NCBI GenBank assembly: GCA_905214225.1
Contig: CAJMLL010000047.1
Coordinates: 1 to 19,964, forward strand
Reading direction: 5' to 3'
Origin: an uncultured bacterium
GTDB taxonomy: Bacteria; Bacillota; Clostridia; Peptostreptococcales; Anaerovoracaceae
Length of the DNA: 19,964 nt
Below the pieces are notes generated by a model. It made no database searches. It was given only the letters and a program-made list of their open reading frames with translations, and was not told the origin of the DNA. Below are positions 19,723-19,964 of this stretch, piece after piece; positions within the stretch are counted from its first letter, which is position 1, and each line of letters begins with the position of its first letter. The position numbers and the translations under genes were made by a program.

Positions 19723-19964
19723 GTCTGCCCCCCTCTTTATCCAGGCCGGCCGCCGGACCGGCAGAATCTCGTCACTGAGCTAAAGAGTTAAAGATCCAGC
19801 GGCAGAGATAACACGATAATCCGGTAAATAAGTAAATACGACCTCAATGGCCTGCCTGTTTACTCACACAGACAGCACAGACCATCATCTTATTATTTTC
19901 CCCGCCGGCGAAGTGAACTGCTCCCCGTCAAGAAGACAGTGAAAAAATATAATATTTTTGACCA
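19723..19964. other. Intergenic region to window end
   Basis: Holds a GC-rich inverted-repeat patch after carD (about 19742-19760) without a T-run, and AGTAAA/TTTACT inverted arms near 19831-19864. There is an AT-rich end with TATAAT at about 19948-19953 but no good -35. No supported gene seen. Confidence 0.4.

Noticed and set aside
19853..19948. 31-codon plus-strand frame starting MACLFTHTD near the window end
   Set aside because: No ribosome binding site, no recognisable sequence features; treated as chance.
1..19964. CRISPR array, transposase, integrase, phage or toxin-antitoxin genes
   Set aside because: No regularly spaced repeat array and no protein with such motifs was seen. The only repeat-like elements are the two non-coding ones reported.

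Overview
This window looks like a core chromosomal stretch of an anaerobic, low-to-mid GC member of the Bacillota, class Clostridia, probably Lachnospiraceae or a close relative. The grounds are strong AGGAGG-type ribosome binding sites, T-tailed intrinsic terminators, a full-length pyruvate phosphate dikinase, a single-chain glycyl-tRNA synthetase, and the clostridial order rpsU / yqeY / phoH / ybeY / cdd / era / recO / DUF4342 / glyS / ppdK. The assignment is inference from gene content; no rRNA is present.

Layout. 1-2078 (+): 3' part of a uracil/xanthine permease gene and a short CorA-type ion channel gene. 2325-3450 (-): a GNAT acetyltransferase and a histidine phosphatase. 3562-4096: a tRNA-Ala(CGC) with its own promoter and a palindromic terminator, then a gene-free stretch whose two direct repeats are antisense near-copies of the tRNA T-arm. 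4097-5584 (-): a C69 dipeptidase with a clear promoter and terminator. 5859-8501 (-): ppdK. 8621-14608 (-): a compact operon, in transcription order phoH, ybeY-cdd (one fused gene), era, recO, a DUF4342 gene and glyS, ending in a terminator. 14861-15626 (-): rpsU-yqeY with promoter and terminator. 15644-15899: a 256-bp, nearly palindromic repeat-like element. 16003-16344 (+): a HIT protein. 16443-18923 (-): prmA and mtaB. 19201-19722 (+): a CarD-family gene interrupted by an in-frame amber codon.

How the genes fit together. Much of the window is the translation and ribosome-maturation core: S21, the GatB/YqeY-domain protein, YbeY, Era, RecO (repair), GlyRS, PrmA, MtaB and a tRNA. Around it lie nucleotide salvage (uracil permease, cytidine deaminase) and central carbon metabolism (PPDK).

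Most distinctive points. (1) YbeY and cytidine deaminase are one continuous gene, and a fossil Shine-Dalgarno sequence sits at the junction. (2) dgkA and the sporulation genes yqfC/yqfD, usual members of this cluster, are absent, which hints at an asporogenous lineage. (3) carD carries an apparent CAG-to-TAG change with about 44 downstream codons still open. (4) There are two unexplained structured intergenic elements, one of them next to the tRNA. I found no CRISPR array, transposase, phage gene or recognisable defence system.
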